Shown: piece after piece, positions 43,258 through 52,170 of the stretch | Numbering within the stretch: the first letter of the stretch is position 1 | Layout of the letters: every line of letters starts with the position of its first letter | Source: Bacillota bacterium | GTDB lineage: Bacteria > Bacillota > Clostridia > Oscillospirales > Acutalibacteraceae | NCBI GenBank assembly: GCA_023412715.1 | Contig: JAEZCC010000004.1 | Location: 1-64,000 of the forward strand | Length of the DNA: 64,000 bases | Direction of reading: 5' to 3' | The notes under the pieces: model-generated | Databases searched by the model: none | Told to the model about the DNA's origin: nothing | Seen by the model: only the letters and a program-made list of their open reading frames with translations | Position numbers and translations under genes: made by a program

Positions 43258-44178
43258 ATGGACATCTTTCTTGGCCTGCTGTCGAACGTGCTGCAGGAAG
43301 GGCTGATCTACGCGATTATGGCGATCGGCGTCTACTTTACCTATCAGGTGCTGAATTTCCCCGACCTCTCCGTCGACGGCACCTTCCCGCTCGGCGCATG
43401 CGTGACGGGGGCGCTGATTGCCGGCGGCATGAATCCGTGGCTCGCGTGCCTGGCCGCCTTCCTTTGCGGGGCCGCGGCGGGCTGCGCTACGGGCCTGCTG
43501 CATGTGCGGCTGCATATTACGGACCTGCTTTCCGGCATCATCGTCATGCTGGCGCTTACCAGCATCAACCTTGTGGTGACGGGCGGGTCGTCGATGATTG
43601 CCTATTACAGCAGACCGACCGTGTTCACATCCGGGCCAGCGGCCCTGATACCCAAATTTTCCAACGGATGGCGCACCGTCATCGTCGCGCTGGTGTGCTG
43701 CGCGGCCGTAAAGATCCTCGCGGACCTGTACCTGAAGACGAAATCCGGCCTTCTGCTGCGCGCCGCGGGCGACAACCCGCAGTACGTGGTCTCGCTCGGG
43801 CGCGACCCGGGCGGCATGAAAATCCTCGGCCTGATGATCGGCAACGGCTGCGCGGCGCTGGCGGGCTCCGTGCTGAGCCAGGAATCCGGCTCGGCGAATA
43901 TCTGGAGCGGCACCGGTATGGTAGTCATGGGCCTTGCCTCGGTCATCATCGGCATCAGCCTGTTCGGCAGGGTCAGGTTCATCAAGCCGACGCTGGCCGT
44001 GATTCTGGGGACGATCGTCTACAAGGCCTGCCTTGTCGCCGCCATGCAGTTCGGCCTGCCGACCAACTACCTCAAGCTTCTCATGGCCGCCCTGTTCACC
44101 GCGGCACTCGTCGCAAACAATATGGCGCCGTCCGCCGGCAGGAGGAAAAAACAAAATGTCAACCCAACGCAAATCTGA
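43258..44178 (+). CDS. trpY: TrpY-like ABC importer permease
   Basis: 306 aa with about eight membrane helices, of the branched-chain/TrpY permease family. The segment NFPDLSVDGTFPLGACVTGALI matches the conserved N-terminal region. It forms the channel with TrpZ. It lies 22 nt after trpX and overlaps trpZ by 23 nt. Confidence 0.87.
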   Translation: MDIFLGLLSNVLQEGLIYAIMAIGVYFTYQVLNFPDLSVDGTFPLGACVTGALIAGGMNPWLACLAAFLCGAAAGCATGLLHVRLHITDLLSGIIVMLALTSINLVVTGGSSMIAYYSRPTVFTSGPAALIPKFSNGWRTVIVALVCCAAVKILADLYLKTKSGLLLRAAGDNPQYVVSLGRDPGGMKILGLMIGNGCAALAGSVLSQESGSANIWSGTGMVVMGLASVIIGISLFGRVRFIKPTLAVILGTIVYKACLVAAMQFGLPTNYLKLLMAALFTAALVANNMAPSAGRRKKQNVNPTQI

Positions 44179-44974
44179 ATCTCCCGCCGGGCCGCTCGCC
44201 GAGCTGCGGGGCATCGACAAAACGTTCAACGCCGGCACCGTCAGCGAAATTCCGCTGTTTCGCGGCTTCGGCCTCTCTCTGCGGGAGGGCGGCTTCGTCT
44301 CCGTCGTGGGAAGCAACGGCTCTGGCAAGACGACCGTGCTGAACATCCTGTGCGGCAGCGTGAAACCGGACGCGGGCGAAGTCCTTTTCGAGGGCCGGGA
44401 CATCGGCCGCCTGCCCGAGTACCGGCGCTCCGCGTTCCTGGGGCGCGTCTTTCAGGACCCGGCGCTCGGCACCTGCCCGCAGCTGACCATCCTGCAGAAT
44501 CTTTCGCTGGCCGACAACAAGGGAAAGCCGTTCGGCCTGGGAAAGAGCGTCTCGAAAAAGCGGAAGGATTATTTCCGCACCCAGCTGGAGCTGCTGAAGC
44601 TTGGGCTGGAAGACAAGCTGGATCTGCTTGTCGGGAACCTTTCCGGCGGGCAGCGGCAGGCCCTGGCCCTTCTGATCTGCACCCTGACGCCCATCCGCCT
44701 GCTGATTCTGGACGAACACACGGCGGCGCTCGACCCGAAATCCGGCGAAAACGTCATGGATCTGACGGACCGTTTCGTGAAGGAAAAACACCTCACCGCC
44801 CTGATGGTCACACACAACCTGAAATACGCGCTGAATTACGGGGATCGCCTGCTGATGATGCACCGGGGAAGAATCATCCTCGACGCTTCCGGGGGCGAAA
44901 AAAGCGCCCTGCAGATCCGCGACCTGACCGACCGGTTCGACGAAATCAGCATCGAGGACGGCAACTCCGTCTGA
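44156..44974 (+). CDS. trpZ: TrpZ-like ABC importer ATPase
   Basis: 272 aa. The ATPase motifs are intact: Walker A VVGSNGSGKTTV, signature NLSGGQRQA, Walker B LLILDEHTAALD and the switch in MVTHNLKYAL. ATG 44156 is set by AGGAGG 11 nt upstream; the frame is open further upstream inside trpY. Closes the importer operon. Confidence 0.9.
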   Translation: MSTQRKSESPAGPLAELRGIDKTFNAGTVSEIPLFRGFGLSLREGGFVSVVGSNGSGKTTVLNILCGSVKPDAGEVLFEGRDIGRLPEYRRSAFLGRVFQDPALGTCPQLTILQNLSLADNKGKPFGLGKSVSKKRKDYFRTQLELLKLGLEDKLDLLVGNLSGGQRQALALLICTLTPIRLLILDEHTAALDPKSGENVMDLTDRFVKEKHLTALMVTHNLKYALNYGDRLLMMHRGRIILDASGGEKSALQIRDLTDRFDEISIEDGNSV

Positions 44975-44989
44975 CGGAAAATATACGGC

Positions 44990-45029
44990 AAGGCCCCCGC
45001 CCGCAGATTGTGCGGACGGGAGCCTTTTT
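44990..45029 (+). terminator. Terminator after the Trp importer operon
   Basis: AAGGC...CCGCCCGCA pairs with TGCGGACGGG...GCCTT around GATTG, followed by TTTTT. It separates this operon from the convergent purD end. Confidence 0.8.
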
Positions 45030-45042
45030 GCTGGGCTGACAG

Positions 45043-46302
45043 TCATCTGCCGATGTCGTGACGGAAAAAGGCGCCCTTGAAATGGACGGTCCCGGCCGCG
45101 GCGTAGGCTTTCGCAAGCGCCTCGGGGAGATCCTTTCCCAGCGCGGTCACCCCGAGGACGCGTCCGCCGTTCGTGTAGAACTTTCCGCCGCGGAACAGGG
45201 TGCCCGCGTGGTAAACGGTCGCGCCCCGCGCCTGGCCGTTCCCGTCCAGGCCCGTAATTTCAAAGCCCTTCTCGTAACGGCCCGGATAACCGCCGGAAGC
45301 CATCACCACGCAGGCGCAGGCTTCCCCGCTCCACTCGATGGGCTGATTTTCCAGCCTGCCGTCTATGACCGATTCGAGGATGTCGACGAAATCGGTCTTC
45401 AGCCGCGGCAGAACGACCTGCGTCTCCGGATCGCCAAAGCGGGAGTTGTACTCGATGACCTTCGGCCCGTCTTTCGTGAGCATCAGGCCGAAGTAGAGGC
45501 AGCCCCTGAACGGACGGCCCTCTTCGTTCATGGCGCGTATGGTCGGCAGAAAAATGGTGTCCATGCACACCTGCGCGACCTCCGGCGTATAATAGGGGTT
45601 TGGGCTGATAGTGCCCATGCCCCCGGTGTTGAGGCCCTTGTCGCCGTCGAACGCCCGCTTGTGGTCCTTGGAGGAAACCATGGGCCGCACACATTTCCCG
45701 TCCGTAAAGGCAAGGACGGAAACCTCCGGCCCGGTCAGGAATTCCTCCACGACGACGCGGCGGCCGGAATCGCCGAAAATCCGGTCTTCCATTATGCTTC
45801 TGAGCGCGGACTGCGCCTCGGCCTCGTCCTGCGCGATGACGACGCCCTTGCCCAGCGCCAGCCCGTCCGCCTTGACGACGGCGGGATAAACGCCGCGCTG
45901 CCGGATAAAGCGCAGGGCTTTCTGCGGATCGTCGAACACCTCGTACCCCGCGGTGGGGATCCCGTATTTTTTCATGAGGTTTTTGGAAAAGACTTTGCTG
46001 CTTTCAATCTGCGCGGCCCTGGCCGTCGGGCCGAACGCGCGGATGCCGGCGTTCTGGAGCTCGTCCACCATACCGCTGGCAAGGGGGTCGTCCGGCGCGA
46101 CGAAAACGAGGTCGACCGCATGGTCCTTCGAAAACGCGACCACGCCGGGAATGTCGTTCACCGGAATGGGCACGCACTCCGCGTCCCTCGAGATGCCGCC
46201 GTTGCCCGGGGCGCAGTAGAGCGTTTCGACCCTCGGGCTTTCTTTCAGCTTGCGCACAATCGCGTGTTCGCGGCCGCCGCCGCCGATCACCAGAATTTTC
46301 AT
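45043..46302 (-). CDS. purD: Phosphoribosylamine-glycine ligase
   Basis: 419 aa. It joins glycine to phosphoribosylamine (step 2 of purine synthesis). The MKILVIGGGGREHAIVRKL start, the ATP-grasp region with FGDSGRRVVVEEFLTGPEVSV, and ARFGDPE-like RFGDPETQVVL are all visible. GGAGG precedes the ATG. Last gene of the purE-purD operon. Confidence 0.97.
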   Translation of the reverse strand: MKILVIGGGGREHAIVRKLKESPRVETLYCAPGNGGISRDAECVPIPVNDIPGVVAFSKDHAVDLVFVAPDDPLASGMVDELQNAGIRAFGPTARAAQIESSKVFSKNLMKKYGIPTAGYEVFDDPQKALRFIRQRGVYPAVVKADGLALGKGVVIAQDEAEAQSALRSIMEDRIFGDSGRRVVVEEFLTGPEVSVLAFTDGKCVRPMVSSKDHKRAFDGDKGLNTGGMGTISPNPYYTPEVAQVCMDTIFLPTIRAMNEEGRPFRGCLYFGLMLTKDGPKVIEYNSRFGDPETQVVLPRLKTDFVDILESVIDGRLENQPIEWSGEACACVVMASGGYPGRYEKGFEITGLDGNGQARGATVYHAGTLFRGGKFYTNGGRVLGVTALGKDLPEALAKAYAAAGTVHFKGAFFRHDIGR

Positions 46303-46320
46303 GCTTCGCTTCCTCCGGAA

Positions 46321-47499
46321 TCAGTGGTGGAACAGGCGCAGGCCGGTAAAGGCCATGGCGATTCCGTATTTGTCGCAGGCGGCGATCACGTTGTCGTCCC
46401 GTATCGAGCCTCCCGGCTGGGCAATGTAGGCGACGCCGGAGCGGTGCGCCCGTTCGATGTTGTCCCCGAACGGGAAAAACGCGTCGGATCCGATCGAAAC
46501 GCCGCTCTGCTTCGAAACCCAGTCTTTCTTCTCTTCGCGCGTGAGAGGCTCCGGCTTTTCGGTAAAGAACTGCTGCCAGACGCCGTCGGCGAGCACGTCC
46601 ATGAAATCGTCGGAGATATAGACGTCTATGGTATTGTCGCGGTCCGGCCGGCGGATGTCGCCGCGGAAAGGCAGCGAAAGCACCTTCGGGTTCTGGCGCA
46701 GATACCAGACGTCGGCCTTGCTGCCCGCAAGGCGCGTGCAGTGAATGCGCGACTGCTGCCCGGCGCCCACGCCGACGGTCATGCCGTCTTTGACGTAGCA
46801 GACGGAATTGGACTGCGTATATTTGAGCGTGATAAGCGAAATCAGCAGGTCGCGCCGAGCTTCCTGCGGGATCTCTTTCGCCGCGGTGACGACGTTCCGC
46901 AGAAGGGAAGCGTCGATTGCGCTCTCGTTTCTCCCCTGCTCGAAGGTGATGCCGAAAATGTCCTTGTGCTCCGTCGGGGCGGGGCGGTAAGACGGGTCAA
47001 TCTGCACGACGTTATAGGTCCCCCTGCGCTTGGTTTTCAGAATTTCGAGCGCCTCTGCGGTGTAGCCGGGCGCAATGACGCCGTCCGACACCTCGCGCTT
47101 GAGCAGCAGCGCGGTCTCTTTGTCGCATACGTCGGAAAGCGCCGCAAAGTCGCCGTAGGAAGACATGCGGTCGGCGCCGCGCGCCGCCGCGTATGCGCTG
47201 GCAAGCGGAGAAAGCTTCAGGTCGTCCACGAAAAAGATCTTTTTCAGCGTGTCGGAAAGCCCTGTGGCGACGGCGGCGCCCGCGGGGCTGACGTGCTTGA
47301 ACGACGCGGCGGCCGGGACGCCGGCGGCCTGCTTCAGCTCCCTGACCAGCTGCCAGCTGTTGAGCGCGTCCAGAAAATTGATGTATCCTGGCCTGCCGTT
47401 AAGCACTTTGAGCGGAAGCTCCGCGCCGTCTTTCATAAAAATGCGCGCCGGCTTCTGGTTCGGGTTGCACCCGTATTTCAGCTCGATTTCATTTGCCAT
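46321..47499 (-). CDS. Stand-alone AICAR formyltransferase (C-terminal PurH domain)
   Basis: 392 aa. It transfers a formyl group to AICAR to give FAICAR (step 9). It corresponds to the C-terminal domain of PurH, with the conserved ASFKHVSPAGAAVA (catalytic Lys-His) and RIHCTRLAGSKADVW and ending near FTGLRLFHH. The N-terminal IMP cyclohydrolase domain is absent, its role taken by the separate PurO gene upstream. AGGAGGGG precedes the ATG. Confidence 0.92.
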   Translation of the reverse strand: MANEIELKYGCNPNQKPARIFMKDGAELPLKVLNGRPGYINFLDALNSWQLVRELKQAAGVPAAASFKHVSPAGAAVATGLSDTLKKIFFVDDLKLSPLASAYAAARGADRMSSYGDFAALSDVCDKETALLLKREVSDGVIAPGYTAEALEILKTKRRGTYNVVQIDPSYRPAPTEHKDIFGITFEQGRNESAIDASLLRNVVTAAKEIPQEARRDLLISLITLKYTQSNSVCYVKDGMTVGVGAGQQSRIHCTRLAGSKADVWYLRQNPKVLSLPFRGDIRRPDRDNTIDVYISDDFMDVLADGVWQQFFTEKPEPLTREEKKDWVSKQSGVSIGSDAFFPFGDNIERAHRSGVAYIAQPGGSIRDDNVIAACDKYGIAMAFTGLRLFHH

Positions 47500-47580
47500 T
47501 AAGAATTTTCCCCTCCTGTCGGTTTCGCCGCACGCCCGCGCAGGGCCCGGAAGACGCCCCGCGGAGAATGCGAAAAAAGG

Positions 47581-48306
47581 TCACTCGGCTTTCATGCAAA
47601 GGTTTTTGTTGAAGATGCGCGTTTCCGTCAGGCCCGTTTTCAGGCTGATGTACCTCACAAAAAGCGAGATTTTATTTTCAGAATTCAGATTTTTCCACAC
47701 GGCGTGGGAAAATTCGTCGATGCTGCCGGAAAGCTTCAGCCGGATCGGCTCCCCCTCGAAAGACGGCAGCGGATCCCCGTCGCCGAGATAAGTCTGGATC
47801 AGCCGGCCCTCCCCAGCCGTTGGGCTGCCGTACTCATAAAAGAAGCGCTGCACGGACTTTCCTTTCGGGTCGCCGCTTTTCAGAATGGAAAGGCGGTAGC
47901 TGAACGCCGCGCCGGTCTCCACAAGGCCGGAGATGCGCGGCGTGAAGTTCGGGGCGTCCGGCTCGAACGTGCGCATGCGCAGCGCGTCCTCGAACGTGCC
48001 GCCCTGCGCAAGCACATCGTAAGCGGTGTCCGTCTGGTCGCCGTTCGTCACAATCGTGCGGGAGTCCAGCACCCGCACCGGGGAATAAATAATCAGCGAC
48101 GGGTCCGACACTTTCGATTCGTCGAACGCCTTCGTGCGGATTCCATCGCTGTCTTCGACAAAAATGCGATTCCGGCTGTTTTCGCTTCTGCCCATGATGA
48201 AATAGGCGGCGACGGCATAAATGCCGTCTTCGCTTCTTCCCAGAACGATGCCTCTGCCGGGGTAGGAATTGCCGCCCAGCGTCTGCTCAATGGTACTAAG
48301 ATTCAA
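47581..48306 (-). CDS. purO: PurO-type IMP cyclohydrolase
   Basis: 241 aa. It closes the ring of FAICAR to IMP (the last step). The sequence matches the PurO family best known from archaea: LGGNSYPGRGIVLGRSEDGIYAVAAYFIMGRS, then ENSRNRIFVED and the later GDGDPLPSFEGEP. The start is TTG 48306 with AGGAGG 8 nt upstream inside the end of purN; the two genes overlap by 11 nt. Confidence 0.9.
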   Translation of the reverse strand: MNLSTIEQTLGGNSYPGRGIVLGRSEDGIYAVAAYFIMGRSENSRNRIFVEDSDGIRTKAFDESKVSDPSLIIYSPVRVLDSRTIVTNGDQTDTAYDVLAQGGTFEDALRMRTFEPDAPNFTPRISGLVETGAAFSYRLSILKSGDPKGKSVQRFFYEYGSPTAGEGRLIQTYLGDGDPLPSFEGEPIRLKLSGSIDEFSHAVWKNLNSENKISLFVRYISLKTGLTETRIFNKNLCMKAE

Positions 48307-48940
48307 CCTCGAGACCTCCTGTAACAATCACTTTTCCGTTTTCAATTTTCAGCCTGCCTGCGCAGAACAGCGCGGCCGCCTGCGGCAGCAACTTCCACTC
48401 CGCCTGCTCCATGACGCGCCTCTGCAGGGTTTCCGGCGTGTCGCCGGGCAGGACCTCCACCGCCTTCTGCAGGATGATGGGGCCGCCGTCGCAGATTTCG
48501 TTGACAAAATGGACGGTCGCGCCGGTCACCTTCACGCCGCGCTTCAGCGCCTCTTCATGCACGCGCAGCCCGTAATACCCCTCTCCGCAGAAAGACGGAA
48601 TCAGGGAGGGGTGGACGTTCATAATCCGGTTCCGGAATTCGCCGACCACGCGGCTGCTGACAATGGTCATAAAACCGGCGAGGACGACGAGGCGGATATC
48701 GCTGTCCCTGAGCAGGCCGAGAAGGGCGTCGTCATACTCCCCCTGCCCTGCGAATTCACGGCGGCGCAGGACCTTCGACAGCACGCCGGCCTTCCGGGCG
48801 CGCTCCAGCGCATAGGCCTTCGGGTTGCTGGAAACGACCAGCGAAACGGTGCCCCCCGGAAGCCTCCCGGCCTTTTCTGCGTCGAGCAGCGCCTGCAGGT
48901 TCGTCCCCCCGCCGGAAACAAGGACGGCAATGTTCAGCAT
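48296..48940 (-). CDS. purN: Phosphoribosylglycinamide formyltransferase
   Basis: 214 aa. It formylates GAR (step 3) using 10-formyl-tetrahydrofolate. The N-terminus LNIAVLVSGGGTNLQALLD and the catalytic block FRNRIMNVHPSLIPSFCG, with HFVNEICDGGPII, are intact. ATG 48940 overlaps the purM stop. Confidence 0.96.
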   Translation of the reverse strand: MLNIAVLVSGGGTNLQALLDAEKAGRLPGGTVSLVVSSNPKAYALERARKAGVLSKVLRRREFAGQGEYDDALLGLLRDSDIRLVVLAGFMTIVSSRVVGEFRNRIMNVHPSLIPSFCGEGYYGLRVHEEALKRGVKVTGATVHFVNEICDGGPIILQKAVEVLPGDTPETLQRRVMEQAEWKLLPQAAALFCAGRLKIENGKVIVTGGLEVES

Positions 48941-49968
48941 AGCACGACCCCTTCGTCGCCGGGAACAATCTCGCCGATCACGCGGGCCTCTTCCCCGCTG
49001 TCCTTCAGGCACTCCAGCGCCGCGTCCGCGTCTTCTTTCGCCACGGCGACGCACATGCCGACACCCATGTTGAACGTGTTGTACATGTCGCGCTCTGGGA
49101 TGTTGCCCTGCCGCTGAAGCAGCGTGAAAATCGGCAGCCTCGGCAGGGACGCAAGCTCGATCTTCGCCGTAGTGCCGGGCTTCAGCATCCTCGGAATATT
49201 CTCAAAAAAGCCGCCGCCCGTAATGTGGGAAACCGCCTTGACTCGAGCCTTCCAAAGCAGCGAAAGGATCGGCCTGACATAGATCTTCGTCGGCGTCAGA
49301 AGCTCTTCGCCGAGCGTGCGGCCAAGCTCGGCAATCTGCATGCCGACGTTGCGCTCGCTGATGTTGAAGACCTTGCGCACCAGCGAAAAGCCGTTCGAGT
49401 GCAGACCGGAGGAGGGCAGGCCGATGAGGACGTCGCCCGGGACGATTCCGGAGCCGTCCAGAATCCTGACGCGGTCCACCACGCCGACGGAAAAGCCGGC
49501 GAGATCGTATTCGTCGGACGGGTAGAAGCCCGGCATCTCGGCCGTTTCGCCGCCGACGAGCGCACAGCCCGCCTGCACGCAGCCTTCCGCCACGCCGGAG
49601 ACGATCTGCTCGATTGTCTCCGGGTGGTTTTTGCCGACCGCGACATAGTCGAGAAAAAACAGGGGCTTCGCGCCGCTGCAGACCACGTCGTTCACGCACA
49701 TGGCGACGCAGTCGATGCCCACCGTGTCGTGCTTGCCCATCAGGAACGCGATTTTGAGCTTCGTCCCGACGCCGTCGGTGCCGCTGACGAACACCGGGGC
49801 GCGGTAGCCGGAAAGATCCGGCTGAAACAGCCCGCCGAACCCGCCGATCCCCGAAAGGACGCCCGGCACATTGGTCCGCTGCACATGCTTTTTCATCAGC
49901 TCCACGGCCTTGTACCCGGCGGTGACGTCCACCCCGGCAGCCTTGTAGCTTTCGCTGAAACTTTTCAT
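48934..49968 (-). CDS. purM: Phosphoribosylformylglycinamidine cyclo-ligase (AIR synthetase)
   Basis: 344 aa. It makes AIR from FGAM with ATP (step 5). SESYKAAGVDVTAGYKAV, the GTDGVGTKLKIA motif and ALVGGETAEMPGFY are all conserved. ATG 49968 is chosen because the family start is there; the open frame goes 28 codons further without a site. Confidence 0.96.
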   Translation of the reverse strand: MKSFSESYKAAGVDVTAGYKAVELMKKHVQRTNVPGVLSGIGGFGGLFQPDLSGYRAPVFVSGTDGVGTKLKIAFLMGKHDTVGIDCVAMCVNDVVCSGAKPLFFLDYVAVGKNHPETIEQIVSGVAEGCVQAGCALVGGETAEMPGFYPSDEYDLAGFSVGVVDRVRILDGSGIVPGDVLIGLPSSGLHSNGFSLVRKVFNISERNVGMQIAELGRTLGEELLTPTKIYVRPILSLLWKARVKAVSHITGGGFFENIPRMLKPGTTAKIELASLPRLPIFTLLQRQGNIPERDMYNTFNMGVGMCVAVAKEDADAALECLKDSGEEARVIGEIVPGDEGVVLC

Positions 49969-49993
49969 TCCGCTTTCTTCTCCCTTTGTTTCT

Positions 49994-50500
49994 TCAGAGG
50001 TTTTCCGCCTGCTCGCGGACGGCGGCGTCCTTCTTCGCCACCTTCTCCGCAAGCTCCCGTTTCATGGCGGAAAGCTTGTCCGCAAGGACCGGGTCGCCGA
50101 GCGCCAGAATCTGCGCCGCGAGGATGGCTGCGTTCTCCGCACCGTTGATGGCGACGGTGGCCACGGGAATTCCGCTCGGCATCTGCACCGTTGCAAGCAG
50201 CGCGTCAAGGCCGTCAAGCTGTGATGATTTCATCGGGATTCCGATGACCGGCAGGGTCGTTCCCGCGGCCAGCACGCCGGCGAGATGGGCCGCCATGCCC
50301 GCCGCGGCGATGATGACGCCGAAGCCGTTTTCCGCGGCCGATTCGGCGAACTCCGCCGCTGCCTTCGGCGTTCTGTGCGCGGAAATGACGTGCGTTTCAA
50401 CGGGGACGCCGAACGCTTTCAGCTTTTTGACGGCCGCTGAAACCACCGGAAAATCACTGTCGCTTCCCATAATGACGGCGACCTTTTTCTGAACGGACAT
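49994..50500 (-). CDS. purE: N5-carboxyaminoimidazole ribonucleotide mutase
   Basis: 168 aa. It interconverts N5-CAIR and CAIR (step 6). VAVIMGSDSDFPVVSAAV, the ISAHRTP motif and GMAAHLAGVLAAGTTLPVIG match the family. AAGGAGTG lies 7 nt before ATG 50500. First gene of the purine operon here; purC, purF, purL and purB are not in the window. Confidence 0.96.
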   Translation of the reverse strand: MSVQKKVAVIMGSDSDFPVVSAAVKKLKAFGVPVETHVISAHRTPKAAAEFAESAAENGFGVIIAAAGMAAHLAGVLAAGTTLPVIGIPMKSSQLDGLDALLATVQMPSGIPVATVAINGAENAAILAAQILALGDPVLADKLSAMKRELAEKVAKKDAAVREQAENL

Positions 50501-50559
50501 TGCCAACACTCCTTCGAATTCTGGGATGATGCGGACCGGACTTCTGCTGTGATACTCTT

Positions 50560-50588
50560 ATTCTAGAAGATCGCCAAAAAAAATGCAA
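50560..50588 (-). promoter_or_regulatory. Possible sigma-A promoter of the purE operon
   Basis: Minus strand: TTGCAT (50583-50588), 17 bp, TAGAAT (50560-50565). The -35 is weak. No purine riboswitch is seen in the roughly 50-nt leader. Confidence 0.5.
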
Positions 50589-50610
50589 GCGGCGGCGTCT
50601 CCTCCTGCAA

Positions 50611-50646
50611 AAAAGAAAACGGGCCGGATCCTGATGGGTCCGGCCC
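50611..50646 (-). terminator. Terminator after the SPFH gene
   Basis: GGGCCGGATCC and GGGTCCGGCCC pair over 11 bp with one wobble around TGAT, followed on the minus strand by GTTTTCTTTTTT. Confidence 0.85.
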
Positions 50647-50653
50647 GGCAAAA

Positions 50654-51571
50654 TCACTGTTTGTCTTTCGTTTCCCCAGCCGGGGCGGCGTCGGTAAAGA
50701 ATTCCTTGAGGGAGGTCGCAAGCCCCGCAAGAGACTGAATTTCGGACGGAATAATGATCTTCGTGGCCTTTCCGTCCGCGGCCTTCCCGAATGCGTCGAG
50801 GCTCTTGAGCGCGATGACCTGCTGGCTCGGGTTCGACTCGTTCAGCAGCTTGATGCCGTCCGCCAGGGCCTTCTGCACCAGAAGGATCGCTTCCGACTCG
50901 CCCTGCGCCTCCAGGATCTTCGTCTGCTTCTGGGCGTCCGCGCGCAGGATGGTGGATGCCTTTTCGCCTTCGGCCACCAGGATGGCGCTGCTCTTCTCGC
51001 CCTCTGCGGTCAGGATCTGGGCGCGGCGCTCGCGCTCGGCCTTCATCTGCTTCTCCATGGATTCCTGGATTTCCTTCGGAGGAATGATATTCTTGAGCTC
51101 CACTCGGTTGACTTTGATGCCCCAGGCATCCGTCGCCTCGTCGAGCACCATGCGGATCTTGGTGTTGATCACGTCGCGCGACGTGAGGGTATGGTCCAGT
51201 TCCAGCTCGCCGATGATATTGCGCAGGGTCGTCGCCGCGAGATTCTCAATGGCGGAAAGCGGGCGCTCCACGCCGTAGGCGTACAGCTTCGGGTCGGTAA
51301 CCTGAAAATAGACGACCGTGTCTATCTGCATGGTCACGTTGTCCTTCGTAATGACGGGCTGCGGCGGAAAATCGATGACCTGCTCTTTGAGCGACACTTT
51401 CTTGGAAACCTTGTCGATGAACGGGACCATGAAATGGAGCCCAGTGTCCCACGTCATCTGGTACGCGCCGAGGCGCTCAATGACATAGGCGTGCGCCTGC
51501 GGAACGACCTTTACGTTGGCGATGAGGATAATAAAGACCACAGCGATCAGGATGATAAGGACCCACGGCAT
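50654..51571 (-). CDS. SPFH/Band 7 membrane protein (stomatin/QmcA family)
   Basis: 305 aa. One N-terminal membrane helix (about 2-20) is followed by the SPFH domain (about 22-190: RLGAYQMTWDTGLHFMVPFID; RNIIGELELDHTLTSRDVIN) and an Ala/Glu-rich coiled coil (AERERRAQILTAEGEKSSA). Such proteins form large membrane-scaffold rings. It pairs with the NfeD gene just upstream, the usual partner. Confidence 0.92.
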   Translation of the reverse strand: MPWVLIILIAVVFIILIANVKVVPQAHAYVIERLGAYQMTWDTGLHFMVPFIDKVSKKVSLKEQVIDFPPQPVITKDNVTMQIDTVVYFQVTDPKLYAYGVERPLSAIENLAATTLRNIIGELELDHTLTSRDVINTKIRMVLDEATDAWGIKVNRVELKNIIPPKEIQESMEKQMKAERERRAQILTAEGEKSSAILVAEGEKASTILRADAQKQTKILEAQGESEAILLVQKALADGIKLLNESNPSQQVIALKSLDAFGKAADGKATKIIIPSEIQSLAGLATSLKEFFTDAAPAGETKDKQ

Positions 51572-51583
51572 AAACTTCCCTCC

Positions 51584-52021
51584 TCAAATTTCAGTCAGTT
51601 TTTCACGGACAATCAGTTTTACTCCGTCTATGGATTCCACCAGCACGCGCCGGCCCGCCGGAATCACCGAGCCGTCGGCGGAACGCGCGGTCCAGATGCT
51701 TCCCAGGACGGTCACCTGCCCCGCCCCGGCGGTGTTGTCGATTTCAGCCGTCACAATCGCAACCTTCCCCAGGTAGCGGTCGGCGTTGGTGCGCGTTTTT
51801 TTCACCGCAAGCTTCCGCATGGTCAGCGGGCGCATCGCCGCAAGCGTCACAACGGAAACGACGCCGAAAATAACGATCTGCGCGACCAGCGGAGCGCCCG
51901 CAAGGCAGGCGATCAACGCCGCAAAGCTGCCCACGGCAAACCACACGGAAACCAGCTGGACGGTCACCATTTCAACGACAGCCGCAAGAAGAATCACTGC
52001 GAGCCAGACATAAGGCATCAT
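51584..52021 (-). CDS. NfeD-family membrane protein
   Basis: 145 aa. Membrane helices lie at about 3-25, 27-45 and 48-66. A C-terminal OB fold (about 75-140) contains YLGKVAIVTAEIDNTAGAGQV and WTARSADGSVIPAGRRVLVESIDG, the NfeD pattern. It works with the SPFH protein as a membrane-quality module. ATG 52021 is favoured because AGGAGG lies 9 nt upstream; the ATG at 52030 is too close to that site. Confidence 0.9.
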   Translation of the reverse strand: MMPYVWLAVILLAAVVEMVTVQLVSVWFAVGSFAALIACLAGAPLVAQIVIFGVVSVVTLAAMRPLTMRKLAVKKTRTNADRYLGKVAIVTAEIDNTAGAGQVTVLGSIWTARSADGSVIPAGRRVLVESIDGVKLIVREKLTEI

Positions 52022-52067
52022 AACGGTCATCCTCCTTTCGCGGACTGCCCACGTCCGTACTGAGATC

Positions 52068-52096
52068 ATTCTACCATGAAACCGGCCGGGGCGCAA
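52068..52096 (-). promoter_or_regulatory. Sigma-A promoter of the nfeD-SPFH pair
   Basis: Minus strand: TTGCGC (52091-52096), 17 bp, TAGAAT (52068-52073) with TG one base upstream. Confidence 0.65.
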
Positions 52097-52170
52097 GACC
52101 GCCGCCAGCCCGCCTGCTTTTTCTTATGCGCGCCGACCGGCGGATATTCCTGCCGTATTCCGCGCGGGGC

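Noticed and set aside
45058..47502. 814-codon plus-strand frame
   Set aside because: Antisense to purD and the AICAR transformylase gene, both fully supported.
50501..50620. Possible purine riboswitch or PurR box before purE
   Set aside because: The leader is short and none of the conserved guanine-aptamer loops or a PurBox-like repeat could be found.
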